Source: Phascolomyces articulosus | Taxonomy: Eukaryota > Mucoromycota > Mucoromycetes > Mucorales > Lichtheimiaceae | Direction of reading: 5' to 3' | NCBI GenBank assembly: GCA_025677815.1 | Contig: JAIXMP010000011.1 | Location: 186,001-250,000 of the forward strand | DNA: 64,000 nt | Shown here: piece after piece, positions 23,752 through 36,269 of the stretch | Layout of the letters: each line of letters opens with the position of its first letter | Numbering within the stretch: the stretch's first letter is position 1 | Notes under the pieces: model-generated | Database searches by the model: none | Seen by the model: the letters and a program-made list of their open reading frames with translations, nothing else | Told to the model about the DNA's origin: nothing | Made by a program: the position numbers and the translations under genes

Positions 23752-24931
23752 CTAATCCTTTAAGAGTTCTTTTTCAAGTGGGCCATTTTTTTGAGGGCGG
23801 GATGCTATGTATTCCTTAATGTTTGGTCGTTTCTCAATGGCATCAACAAGTTTAGCAAGATTAGGAAATTCCTATAGATACATTTAGTTTTAATTTGTTA
23901 GCAAGAGTATAACATTACATATATATTAAGAATGGGATAAAATAGTAACATTATCCTTAAGTTACCTTATTAACGTCAAGAATAGGACGGAGTTCATAAA
24001 GAGTGTGATAGACCACGTAGTCAGGATAAGATACCTATGTTATTTCATAAATTTACCAAACATATAATCATGCGTTAATTTTATTACTAGCCACTATTAT
24101 CAATAATGATGCTTAAAAAAACAAAAAGCAATAGTGGGACGAACCTTAGAACCTAAAGCATATGGACCATCATGGATACTATAAAGGCGTTCCATACGGG
24201 CTGCATGTCTGCGACAACCTAATGTGATGTACTTCTTTCGGTTTTCTTCTGTAACAATCTAAAATAAATGTAATGTATTGTCACATTAATTTCTTTACCT
24301 AACTTAGGTTTGGGTAAAAGGATATTATATTCATAGTAACTTAGACTTACAGGACGAACGGTATGTTCTGCAAGTGAGATATAAAAGTCGAAAGCCAAAT
24401 TTTCAACCGAATCAAGGAATTGAACATCTTTATCGCTTAAACCATCAAGCAATCCTAATATATCATTATTCAAAAGTAAAGAAAAACACTGGTTTTTAGT
24501 AGTATGCGCGGTCGATTTTATTTATTTATTTAACTTACCAAGTTTCTTTGACAAGAATCGAAGAATAGGACCACTACAAAAGTAACGTTCTCCATCTTGA
24601 GTTTCGATGAAGGGCAAACAATCATACGGTTTATCACTTGCGATGAGTTCTTCTCTGAAAGAATTATCCCATGTGTCCGGAGTACGTTCGATTTGAATAT
24701 ATTGATGTCTCACCTGAGAATCTTCAAGCAACAACTTGATGGGTTCACCAACACCGTCAGCTATTTTTAACATGTGCAACCGAAAAATATTCGATGGTTA
24801 ATAAATACTAAGAAACCAAATACTACCTATAATAATAATAATAATAATAATAATAACAGCTCAAATAAATATATCTTACTGAGGTTATAGTTAAAGTAAT
24901 AAAGTTTGACGTTATCAAGTTCAGCAGCCAT
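23752..24931 (-). CDS. Glutathione S-transferase-like protein
   Basis: Six exons in transcript order: 24931-24880, 24760-24539, 24454-24351, 24258-24145, 24034-23966 and 23871-23752, giving 226 aa, typical for the family. The thioredoxin-like N-domain has KLYYFNYNLTDGVGEPIKLL with a Tyr in the catalytic position near residue 11-12, then the YDCLPFIETQDGERYFCSGP stretch, where LPF supplies the usual cis-Pro and SGPILRFLSKK the glutathione-contacting loop. The all-helical C-domain follows, including VSYPDYVVYHTLYELRPILD and LAKLVDAIEKRPNIKEYIAS. The layout resembles sigma-type GSTs (detoxification or prostaglandin-synthase-like), but substrate cannot be assigned. Intron 4 uses a GTTCGT donor. 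Intron 1 holds an AAT microsatellite (about 24830-24856). Confidence 0.86.
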
Positions 24932-26189
24932 GGCAAATAATAAATAATTTCCTTAGCAAAAGAATAAAATAAATAAAGAAGTTGATTTATGACGAAACTG
25001 ACACCTTTTTATATCATTTGTGTTTACAAACAAAAATATCCTTTTTATTCGTTCACAAACAGCAACGCCTTCTTTGCTTTTCGTTCTCCCCTGATGTGAA
25101 TGTATACAACATATTACCTCTTCTGACTCATAGAAGTTGTCGGAATGTCGGTCATTTATGACCAAGGAGCTGCTGAGAGCTCAATTTCAAATTTTATATA
25201 ATAAGTATACTGCTGCAAAAATGGTAATACGTCTATAACAGTCTTTTTTTTTTTACTAGCATGATGAGTAGTATGCATTTACATTGGTCAAGGAAATTGA
25301 CATGCATTATATTTTCCGCAGTAAAGAAAAGAAGGCTATTTAAATACGCGAGTTGATTTCTAATACATTACTGTAGGTACTACTAGTAACTATTATGCGA
25401 ACGTACATGTCATGACGTCGTCTCATCTATTTCTAGTAAATCATGCAAAATCTAAAGTAGCCTTCTTGAATTAGCTAAATGTGACACGTTTTATTACAAA
25501 TCTAAAGTAGCAACATATAATTGGTGAACCTTAATTCAAAACGCCAGGTCAGCTCTTATCTTACTAATCAAACGCATTTGCATTATTTACTATCGATGTA
25601 AATACAATCGTATTACTATTTGTTTGTTATAAAATCTATACATACAGGAGCATACCCACTTACTTATTCATTTGACAACAAACAAATATATATTATTTCA
25701 TAATATAAATATGGGATTAAAACCAATAAAGTGCATCGGACCTTACAGTTTAGCTGCTGGGCACTATATTATTAAGGTACGATAGCTGGTTGATGTTTTG
25801 CAACACAGAACAACACATTATTGTTTATCAATGAGAAGAAAGATAGCAATTTCATTTGGTACATTTGTCCTTGTTACACAACCTTATTTTATCCCAATCT
25901 CGTAACTTTGGAAAGTCATATCCTCCTACAACATTTCCATTAATGATCACCAAATGTCTTTAAACCTTACCTCAACCCTGGAAAATAATAAAAAACAGCC
26001 ACCGTAACTCTGATGGTGATGATGATTGTTTATATAATGTATTCAAGCTTTAAGATACATCAATATATCCAATAATACCAATGTGGGAGCCATTGGCTGT
26101 CATCAAAAACTTAGTGGGAGACAGCAGACTGTGAGTCTCTTCTAAGAGTAGTTGGTGTGGATGAAGCCTTACACAGTAAAAAAATGTTG
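24932..26189. other. Intergenic region, no gene confirmed
   Basis: AT-rich. A TATA-like site and a leader-like stretch precede a short ATG frame at 25711 that runs to a GTACGA donor at about 25778; it could be an orphan first exon, but no continuation was found. Confidence 0.4.
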
Positions 26190-26430
26190 ATCAAAAGTGT
26201 GGTGAGATTCAGGGACTCTGCTGGATGAGATTAATGAATGACACAGAGGAAGGAAATGCTTCCCTGGTCCAAAAGATGAATGGTTCAAGTTTGAACAAGT
26301 TAACGGTTTAAGAAACACCACCAACAAAAAGAAGAGTAGGCCAGCTCTATATAATGTCATCGTAGCAATCAGTCCGTATTCAAAACACCTTATGAATGAC
26401 GATATCTTAAAATCAAAAGTGGCATTGTAA
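26190..26430 (+). pseudogene. Degenerate coding fragment, family unknown
   Basis: One plus frame reads as ordinary protein: DSGTLLDEINE, a stop, then HRGRKCFPGPKDEWFKFEQV, NGLRNTTNKKKSRPALYN and VIVAISPYSKHLMNDD before TAA at 26428. Composition differs sharply from the AT-rich junk frames nearby. There is no start codon and at least one internal stop. It may be a mobile-element or gene relic; I do not recognise it. Confidence 0.3.
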
Positions 26431-27461
26431 TTACTTATAAACAAAAGAATAATACAAGCAAGAGACAATGATCTTTACACTCTTTAATGGCCACTACTGG
26501 AATGTAAGGATGAAAGTTAAGAAGGACACATGTAGGTCCAATTTGATACTGGAAATTAAAAAACAAAACGATTTGATGGGATAATGCCTACTCAGACTAC
26601 CACTATCCAATTTAATAACAAGCAAGAAATCACGGTATTTTTAAAAAGGAAAATCGTGGAGAATACTGTAGGTCTCAGATGGCATAAATTTATTTATAGA
26701 ATCTCTTTTATCATTTCAATGTTATTATTATCTTTAATAGCTATATTAGTAGTGGTGGCGTAGTCCAGGAAAAAGTAATAGTACGTTTACCAAATTTATT
26801 CACATTATGACTTTATGTTATTGCCTTTTACGTATGTCGCTCATCATTTTCTTTGGTAATCTCAAAGTGCACTAGCATTATTATGAAATCCTAATTTCTT
26901 TTCTTCATTCTTTTTATATTTTATTATCATGATCAATTTAGTACCCTTTTTTACTGTGATTGGTATATATTGGTTAGTTCTAGCTTCTTTATTCTTTGTG
27001 GCCCATATCTAAATTTCTCTTGTTAGGTTTATGACGACGTTGTTATCGATCGCCTTATTTTTGATTATTTCTTTATTTCAAGTTCTTTATCACTTTATTA
27101 TTGTTATCGCCAAAATTATTTATTTTGTTGGGCATATATATATATATACTGTATTCATTCACTTCCTTATAATTCTTTTACTTAGAACAAAACAATTAGA
27201 TGGTATATTTTATTATTAATTACGTTTGAAGTAAACTATTTTTTTATGACCCAGCAAAACCAAAGGAATCAAAGTATATCGTGGTTCCAAATTCTGGGCT
27301 GAAAAATGAAACATGTTGTTCCTGAAGTTATTTGTTTATATCCTGTTCTCCTATTTTTTTGGTGTCCTTTGTTTTTTTTTTTTTTTTTCCTTTCTCTTTC
27401 TTGTTTATATTCTGCAGAATTCCGGAAAGACGTATACCTTCAATAAGAAAAAAAAAACGAA
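26431..27461. other. Intergenic, upstream of F-box-like gene
   Basis: Very AT-rich; hydrophobic frames here (for example 27031-27219) reflect T-rich composition. A T-rich then CT-rich stretch at about 27370-27405 precedes the F-box-like start codon. Confidence 0.5.
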
Positions 27462-28635
27462 ATGACAATTGATGGTCAACGATATTCTCGCGACAATTAT
27501 ATAATAAACCGGGAGGCTAGTGACATCCATCATAAAAAAATAATACCATCATCGATAGCCAATTCCGATTTATCACCATTATCAATGGATACTTTTGAAC
27601 TGTATACCCATAATCAAGCGACAAAGACTGTTAATAATTTCAAGACATCAGCATACCAGCAGCATTCTATATCAATTCCAGAAACCAACGAAGAAAACGA
27701 TGGCAAAAAAATAGACTTTATTAAGCTTCTACCTTACGAACTCATATACGACATATTTCATTACTATAATGTTCAATTTATTGACTTTGTCACGTGCACT
27801 CATGTTAATGCAATTTGGCGAGCGATTTTAATGAACTATATTTGGCCCAGCCTTTCAGTTACGACGTTCTTCTCAACCTATCCACTCAACAGACTAACAC
27901 CTAAGGAACAAGACCACATACGATTTGGGTTGTTAGGCAGTGGTAGTAATAATAACAATAATCAAAGTGGCCAGCTTGATAGTGTAGTTTTTTCAATCCA
28001 GGCTCACACTCACGAACGAACACAAGCTGTCATTGATATGGGTAATTGTGGCTTGCAAGTTGTAGGTAATGTAATAGTTCATGAGAAATTAACTTTCTTA
28101 TATATTATGATGTGATGGTTAGCGGACTTCCCAATTTTGGCATTGTATTCACATATATTTGTTTTACTCTATAATAGACTTATATGGATCTCCGTTCACC
28201 GCAGCAAAAGTTTTCCTATCAAACGCAAATACGCTTAATGAACTGAGTATTTCACTTAGCTCGTGTTATTCATATATCGATTTAAGTGTACTCTTTAATG
28301 TACTCGCTACTAGTGCTACCACCAGTACCTTATCAAAAATGCGTCTCACAGCTGCGCCTTTCTTTAATGACAACGGTAGAAGTTATGAACTTAGACTAGA
28401 AGAAAAAATGAAAAGTGGCATAACATCATTGCCTACTTCACTGATTGATATCAAAATCAATGGATTCCCTTTGGAAAATAGACTAGATCTAATCAAATTT
28501 TTCTTAAAACGCTGTAAACATTTACAATCCTTAGTTGTTCACCCAGTTATACCCCGCATTTCCATTAGCATAGAAAATGAATTAGAGCATATCAAGAAAA
28601 TTTCCCCTCCATCCCTTCACACATTGATTTATTAA
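27462..28635 (+). CDS. F-box-like protein with LRR-like C-terminal half
   Basis: Two exons, 27462-28065 and 28178-28635, give 353 aa. After an unstructured N-tail comes an F-box-like helix bundle at about 88-135: FIKLLPYELIYDIFHY, then FVTCTHVNAIWRAILMNYIW. The C-terminal half has alternating Leu/Ile strands and helices (LNELSISLSSCYSYIDLSVL; LIKFFLKRCKHLQSLVVHP), compatible with degenerate leucine-rich repeats. The block QAVIDMGNCGLQVVG before the intron has a counterpart in the second F-box gene here (MVLNMGNCGLYSI), at the same position relative to its only intron. F-box proteins usually supply substrate specificity to SCF ubiquitin ligases. This copy lacks the TPR-like N-terminus. The substrate is unknown. 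Confidence 0.65.
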
Positions 28636-30289
28636 TTTATAGTATCTAGCTGAATATTCTAATAGACAATTTATAATATACAAAAAGTGTTATCTTAGTC
28701 TGCTTTAACTTCACTGCGTAGACGTTCTACTGTGTAAATATTTTAGTTTTTTCTGCAATGAATGAATCATATTATCATATCCGCCACATGATCCAAGAAC
28801 CAGTAAAAAATAATCGCTAGTGAAAAATCAAATATTAATAGGCACTGATAGTCATATGTTGGACTTAACGACGATACAAATATTATCAAACTGTCAAAAG
28901 AATTATATATGCTGGGACCAAAAATGGGACAAATATAAACAATTCCAAAGTAGATATCACTTTTACCAAGATAACTACTGTGGTTCCATACTGCTGAACG
29001 AATCCATTCTTGTTATCTATATGCTTAAATTTAAGGTTACTATCTCACGTACCTTCTTCTCATGCATAAATAAAATTTTTATTTGCCCCAATCGAATGTC
29101 GTTGTAATAGTAATAAATAAATAAAAAATAATCGACACGGAGTGAGCGACTTCTTTAGTTAAAATGAGTCACTTCATAAACCGTTTCCATACACTTCTTT
29201 ATTTGTCACAATTATCATACGTAGAAGAGGTTGACTTTTTGTTCTATCCTTCGTATTGTATAGTAAAAAATCAAATCTATAATTCGAAGAAGAATTGTTC
29301 TGTAAAATCTTTATTGGTACAAATCTCCACTGTATAAGAATTCCGACATTATATTGTTACTACATACTACATCTTCCTTTTTTCATGATAAATATATGAA
29401 AATGGTCATTTAACAAATATAATAGATGAAGCGTCAGTGGCGAAGCACTTGGCTAAAGATGAAATAAATATTCTCAAGCATGTTATTGTTGCTATTGATA
29501 CTAAAAGATAATAAAAATATATGGTGCTTCAATCACGTATCCAATATTTTCCCGTTCGTTTCATAAAGAGGATGATTTCGTACCTAATATCACTACTATT
29601 AGCAGCTACTACCAACAAGGATCTAAGAACAGAAAGACGAAAAAATTAAGTAAAAATTAATGCTTCTAATAGTTTATATACCGAAATAGTATGGGCCATA
29701 TTTGTTGTTTAATTTGCTCTGTATTATTATTAATCATGGCTAACCAATTAATCTAACTGTTTGCACATTGTAAATATACTTTAACATAAATCAATATGCG
29801 TTATTGTTATCATTGTATCTGATAAACTAATATGTAATAACTTTTATTTTTACCCACACGTAATCAAATCGATCCGAATAATTGATTGTTATCGTGTATT
29901 CACATATTATATCATAGAAAACACGAAACAAACCAGTAAAACGTTTATGTACCACTTTAAAAAATATGAATTGCTTTTTAGGTCAGTCTATTAGTAAGAT
30001 GCAGAGATATTATGCCATTGGGTAATGGTTGTCATATTCTATTCATACAAAATGCAATATCTTAACAAAACAATAACAGGAACCGCGGAACAAGAAGAAT
30101 TGAGGCAAATTCAATGACGCATGTACAACCGGGCCATGTAAAACTTTGATCGAAAATAGAAGGTAACGCAAAAAACCCCACAAAAACCATTTTCCAGTTT
30201 AAAATTATACAATTAATTTTTTACATAAATGTATAATATTCTCATTATAAAAATCTGTTTTTAGTAAAATATGCTACATTAAAAAAAAT
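28636..30289. other. Convergent intergenic region, no gene seen
   Basis: About 1.65 kb of AT-rich sequence. The frame at 28820-29107 (GTG start, 95 codons) lacks recognisable features and I do not call it a gene. Confidence 0.5.
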
Positions 30290-32221
30290 TTATCTTCTTG
30301 ACTCATTTTGTGCTGCAGAAATTTTAGCAGCTGAAGTACCAGCCTTTCTTCCGAGGATTGAACCAAGCATAAGACCACTATATACATCATTGAATTGTTT
30401 GTGACACAGTGGGTATGATGAGAATTTTTTCCACCTAATAATAACAATACATATGCACACAAATAAAAAAATATCTTGGACTGACCTTCCACCAGGATAA
30501 TTCTCATAGAAAGCGCCCCCTACAATTTCACCAGCAGCGTACAGGTTACCGATTGGTTGGGAAGCTGTGTCGAGAACAGCGGCGGTCTCCGGATCAACAC
30601 CTAATCCACCAAATGTAAACGTAATACCTAGAATAACGAACCATTGGATCGATGTGAGAAAATAGTAATTATTATCATTTTCAGTTTTTTTATGTGAAAT
30701 CTACAAGTACCTGTAGTGATTTTGACAGCAACAAAGGGTGCTTGGTCGATAGTCAAAGCCCAGTTGGATTTAGGTAACTTGAGTTGTTTCTTTTCAGATT
30801 GGGTTGACATTCCATCCTTGACAGCAGGATCCCATTTGCGATTTGGATGTTGATCTAGATGAGCAACAACGGCATCATTATATTCCCGGATTGTATCGAC
30901 CAATGCTTGCTTACTTGTTAAGGTTGCCTTCCAAGATCCTTTTTGATTAGGTGTAGCCAGTTTCTCTGCCAATTCCTCAATTGAATTTGCAACCACCTTT
31001 TCAACCACATCATCAGCATATTCTTCCTCTCGTAACCAAGATAATGTCTTTGCATCCCATATTTGAAATGCCACGCTACCAGGTTGATTCATGATTTCTT
31101 TACCAAAGAAAGCGTACGTGTAGTTACGGAAATCCATGCCTTCATCCACAAACCGTTTACCATCCCGATTAACCATGATACCCAGAGGATAGCCACTTTT
31201 GGTAAATTGATTTGTCATGATTGTATCACCCTTGTGAGGATTGGTATTGGCATCCCAGCAAGTAGCATGACATGAACTATAACCACCCGCTGTTTTAGCA
31301 TATACATCGCGTTGTGCAATGACAAGGCCATCGCCGGTATTATAAGGAGTACCACGCACATGAGCCAAATCCCAATTCTTCCCCAAGTATTGTGCTCGCA
31401 TCGATGGGTTTGCTTCAAATCCACCACAAGTCAAAATGACAGCATCCGAAGTCAATATTTTTTTGATACAAGACCCATCTGCTTGTTGTAAGAGAACTTG
31501 AACACCTTGTACTCGATTGGATTCTGGATCAGTCACCAATCCAGTCAAACTTGTTCCATATTGCACAGTGACATCATGACGAAGGGCAGATTCATGATAC
31601 TGTTGAATTAAGCCTTTACCACCATCCACTACACTTAATACCATACCACCCCAAAATTTGTAACGTCCTTCGACCTTGTAAGCCTGACGATTGAATGAGA
31701 GACGGAATTTGATTCCAACCTTGTCGAGCCAATCAATTGTTTCCCGACTGGTGTTCACAAGAACATTGGCTAAATCCGGATCGGCGCGCCCCGCAGTAAC
31801 GCGCATCAAATCATTCATAAAATCTTGAGTAGTGTATGGATCCATATCAATGATTTTGGCTGTTTCAGTATCTACATTGTGTAAGATAGGCAGTAGATCA
31901 TCGAGACCACCAAAGACCGTGCGAAACGCACCTTTTTTATTTTAGGATGAAAAAAAAATATGCAAGTTAATTTATTTGAAATTATGTAAGGGGGATGGTG
32001 AAAGAAGGAGAAAACCGTGTAATTAATTGATTGCTTGAAACAAACAACTGGATGGTACACATACCTGCAGTGAAATAACTATTTCCACCTGGATAAGAAG
32101 TTTCGGTAGATTTTTCAATCAAGAGAACTCGGCCTGCACCGGCTTGCTTGGCAGCGATTGCGGAAGAATAACCAGCATTACCACCCCCAACGACTATAAC
32201 ATCCCAGTGTTGTTGTGTCAT
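30290..32221 (-). CDS. FAD-dependent dehydrogenase, fumarate reductase/tricarballylate dehydrogenase-like
   Basis: Four exons in transcript order: 32221-32065, 31931-30711, 30627-30486 and 30377-30290, giving 535 aa. The N-terminus is a dinucleotide-binding fold (VIVVGGGNAGYSSAIAAKQA, glycines 12-14 and 17) with IEKS at the end of the second strand and a GGNSYFTAGAF stretch contacting FAD. The C-terminus has the GITFTFGGLGVDPETAAVLD and LYAAGEIVGGAFYENYPGG blocks that close the FAD site in FAD_binding_2 proteins such as the fumarate reductase flavoprotein, 3-ketosteroid dehydrogenase and TcuA. The overall pattern suggests a TcuA-like enzyme acting on a carboxylic acid. No signal peptide or cytochrome domain is present. 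It is divergent from an MFS permease 1.14 kb away. Confidence 0.86.
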
Positions 32222-33362
32222 TTTTGTCTTCCAAAAAGTAAAATAATTTGTTAAAAAACAGAAGTGAAAAAAAGAGTGTTGAAATTTGTTTGAAGGGGAA
32301 AATGGAAAGGGGTTGATTTATGCCTTTTCTGCTTATAAAAATGAAATTCCCTTTTTTGGAGAATTTGTGTGAGAAAAGTAAACGTTGTCATGCAGAAATT
32401 AGAATATATTTTATCATAAAGAGAACAAAACCTGTGATTCACCAATCATTCTTTGGATGCTTAACATTTGTCAGCAGTAAGGTTTTTCTTCTCTTCTCAT
32501 TCTCTTCTTCTTCTTTAATGGAGGATGATGGGTTTGATAGTAAACGAGTGTGTGAAAATAAAATGAGGATGATAACGGTGGATGGAAAGAAGGTTGATAC
32601 AACGAAAAAAGATCTTTGACTAGAAGGAAGATTAGTGTAGTACATGTCGATAAATTTCCCGATATATGTCCTTTTCAAACAGAACGGGAGGAAGAGGAAT
32701 ATCAAGGGAAAAAACTTTTCCTTTTATTCAATCCAACTATTAAAAGAGGTTCGGATCAAGAATTCCTTTTTTCGTCCTACCAAGCAAAGAATTCACTTAT
32801 TGACGTTTATCAGGAGAAAAGCGGAAGAAGGGGACTCCCACGCTTCAATGCAAAGTTAAGATGTTGATGTTGATGTTGTATTATATGATTTGTAGGACAG
32901 TACTATGATTCATTTCCCCCAATATTTTTACCGAAACTACGGATTCTTGCTTACTATTATACAAATTGTTGATATATAGTTTCAATGATTTACAATAGAG
33001 AAGCAAAATGTCGTAAACTGGGGAAGTAGAATCAGTCCCAATTTTATACATATTAAGAAGATAACTCTTATTCTATTTTATATTGGCAGTCAATTGACTG
33101 TACATTGTTCCCCCCTCCCACCAATTCTCACACTCGCTGATTTCTCTCTTCCCATATGCATAATATATCACACTTACAGCACATTGCAACAAACGCGAAA
33201 AACAGAAAAAAAAGGTATATAAAACTGTTCAGGATTTGTAACTTTTTCTTCATCCCCTTTTCATAATTATTTTATTATTACTTATTACTTATTTCTTTTC
33301 TTCTTATTTTTCTTATTATTATTCATTAAAAAGTATATCATACTACATATTATAGTAAAAAG
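32222..33362. promoter_or_regulatory. Shared divergent promoter region, flavoprotein / MFS permease
   Basis: A 1.14-kb region between two divergent start codons. A TATATAAA element at 33216-33223 lies about 140 bp before the permease ATG. Frames within it (for example 32616-32867) begin at non-ATG codons and carry no recognisable domain. Regulatory sites shared by the two genes may lie here but none could be identified. Confidence 0.5.
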
Positions 33363-35672
33363 ATGGAATCGTCAGACAATAAAGCAAATGAGAAAGAGAT
33401 TCCTACTACACCTCCAGTAGATTCAGGACCAATTGTTGATGAAAAATCTACTGCTACTCAACAGTTGGAAAAAAGACTTCTTCGGTATGTATAATGTTAT
33501 TATTATTTTCCATCCTACTAACTATTCATATAATATGTACTAACAGTCAGGTTCTATTTGTATAAAAAAAATGATATTTATGTAGAAAACTTGATTTACG
33601 TTTACTGCCAATGCTCTGTGTACTCTATCTTATGTCCTACTTGGATCGGTAAATATGATTATTCATTATGATAATGATATCATCAAGTAACATAAATAAA
33701 TAAGTCATGATGCATTTAGATACTCATTGCCCTTATTATAATAGATCGAATATTGGCAATGCTAAACTCGGTGGCTTACTTGAAGATTTGAACTTAACAA
33801 CCAGTCAGTTTCAATGGTGCTTATCTATCTTTTACTTTGGTTATATTATCTTTGACTTACCATCTAATATTATCATGAAGCGATGGAAGCCCTCCTACTG
33901 GTTAGGTGTTCTTGTATTTTGCTGGGGTGCTGTAGCAATGGCTATGGCGGGTACTAAAAACTTTGCAGGTTTAATTGTTTGCCGACTCTTCATGGGAATT
34001 ATGGAAGCTGGTATGTGAATAAAAAAGGTTTTGTTTTGTTGAAATTATCTGATAATCTTATTGTGAAAATAATACTGCAAGATAATTTATACGCATCATG
34101 ATGGGCTAATGTTTAAATTGGATCAATTTTACAGGTTTCTTTCCCGGTGTTTTGTAAGTGGAAAAAAAAAGAATTAGTTTAGGCATGATTAAAAAACATG
34201 ATGCAGGGATGAAGACATATTAAAAAAATAATCTTTTTTGATTGCTTATTGTTTATTACATATTCTATTAGATACTTTTTATCCATTTGGTATAAACGCA
34301 AGGAATATGGTCGACGTGTCAGTTACTTTTGGTCTTTTAGTTCATTAGCTGGTGCTTTTGGTGGTTTGATTGCTTATGGTATCGCAAAAATACCAACACA
34401 TCAGCTGAACACCTGGCAATGGTACACATGAATTTCTTTAAATTATGCGTGTAACAAGATGTAAAAGTAAAATAGAACTAAAAGTGGCCATTTTCTAAAT
34501 ACTTTTTTTTTCTCTTCAAAAACAGGTTATTTATTATTGAAGGTGCTCCTTCTGTCTTACTTGCCTTTTTGGCTGCTTGGTATTTGCCTAATAGTCCAGA
34601 AACAGCAAAGTTCCTTACAGATGAAGAGCGTGAATTTGAAGTCTCACGACTCTCAGAAGGTATGATTTATTAGGGAAAAAAAGAGAAAAAAAGGGAGAAG
34701 TGATAAAATGTTATAACAAATCAATTGAAATAACTATAATAACTATAATAATAATAATAATAATATAGATCAAGGACCTGCTAATGATCATTCATGGTCT
34801 TGGGCTCGAGCTGTATCTGTATTTAAGGATTACAAAACCTATACATTCATGTTCATCTACATTACTGGTACGAGTGCTTTGCAAGGTGTTACCTTGTTCT
34901 TACCTTCTATTATCAAAGGTATGGGTCAATGGGATAAAGCTCAATCCCAAGCTATGACTGTGCCTCCTTACGTCTTGGCATTTATCGCTACAAATATTGC
35001 TGGATGGAGTTCTGGTAAGTTATTATATATGGAGAAAACAGACCATCATGTGTAAAGTATATTTACAGGAAAATCTAATATAATTGTTGCTTCTTAACAT
35101 ATTAGATCGATTCTTTGATCGTGCATTCCACATGGTGGCAATTAATGTTGTTGGTTTGGTTGGGTTCTTGTTGCTCATGTTTATTGATGAAGCACAAGTT
35201 GGTGTTCGTTATTTTGCTGCTTGTATCGTCACTATGTCTGTGGTAAGCTGTTGTGTTATTATATTATATGAAGATTAAGATGAAAATAAGATGAATAATT
35301 GATTGATGTATTATTTATATACCTTTTCAGTATGCCAATGTGCCTGTCAAAGTCGCATGGTTCAACAATAACTTTGCTGGTTTAACTCGACGTGCACTTG
35401 CTTCTGGTGCTATTGTTGCTGTTGGAACAATTGGAGGTGCTATTGGTGGTCAAATTTATTTCGACGAACCCTTTTATTTTGGTGGCAACACTATTGCATT
35501 CTGCTGTCTTGCAGCACAAACAATTACAGATATTGTATTACGATTTATCTTGTCTCGTGAGAATAAACGACGTGACCAATTGACTCCAGAGCAAAAAGAA
35601 TATGAGATATTTAAATACGGTGGTGAAGAATTAGCTGGCGATCGTCATCCAGATTTCCGTTATGTTTTGTAG
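33363..35672 (+). CDS. MFS permease, allantoate/anion:cation symporter (Dal5/ACS) type
   Basis: Nine exons: 33363-33484, 33586-33648, 33745-34010, 34135-34153, 34272-34421, 34526-34659, 34769-35014, 35106-35242 and 35331-35672, giving 492 aa. A hydrophilic N-tail is followed by about 12 membrane helices. Signature segments: RLLPMLCVLYLMSYLDRSNI (helix 1 and start of the 1-2 loop), FDLPSNIIMKRW, CRLFMGIMEAGFFPGVLYFL and WYLPNSPETAKFLTDEE before the central loop. These fit the fungal Dal5/nicotinic-acid/anion permease branch. Exon 4 is only 19 nt. Likely substrates are carboxylates, ureides or vitamins; the gene next door encodes a flavoprotein that may act on the imported compound. Confidence 0.92.
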
Positions 35673-36269
35673 AAAGACATTTATCCTGTATAATAATTGT
35701 TACTCTATTTATATTATATTCTTATTATTACTTAGTTTTGCTGTATTATTTTTTCCCTATCTCTTATTTTTTTTCGTATATATAAAAATTATTTATTTAT
35801 GTGTCCTCAGTTAATCGAATGATTATTCTTTTTACATCCTTGATGTATCAACAAAACATTCAATTTAATCATGGATGTAATTTTGCAGTAGGATACATAA
35901 TTGAGAAGAAAGAGAATAAAATGCTAAAAAATAACACTGACTTCCCTCTTAACGTAGATAGACAAAGCTACTAGTAATAAAAAAATTCAACGTTGGTAAT
36001 GATAATGAGGTACATAAATAAACTATTGAATTTTTTATAGTATTGGGTAACGTATAGAAAAACATCAAATCGGAATAATAAATGATTTATCAAATTAATG
36101 ACGATAGTATGCTATATAAATTTATCTAAAGTTATTAAATAGTAGGCACCTAGAAAGGTGTATAGAAAACAAGTGATGTTTTTGTATTAACAAACCCTTT
36201 ATTATTATATTACAATACATCTGTACAGCATTATCATTGCAAATATAGGGTATATAATGTTACTGCTAC
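35673..36269. other. Convergent 3' region
   Basis: About 600 bp of AT-rich sequence between the MFS permease and the F-box/TPR gene stop codons. No gene or RNA was recognised. Confidence 0.6.

Noticed and set aside
27031..27219. Hydrophobic frame resembling a small membrane protein
   Set aside because: T-rich DNA produces Leu/Ile/Phe runs in several frames; there is no other support.
32616..32867. Overlapping frames in the flavoprotein/permease promoter
   Set aside because: They start at non-ATG codons, overlap each other in two frames and show no domain.
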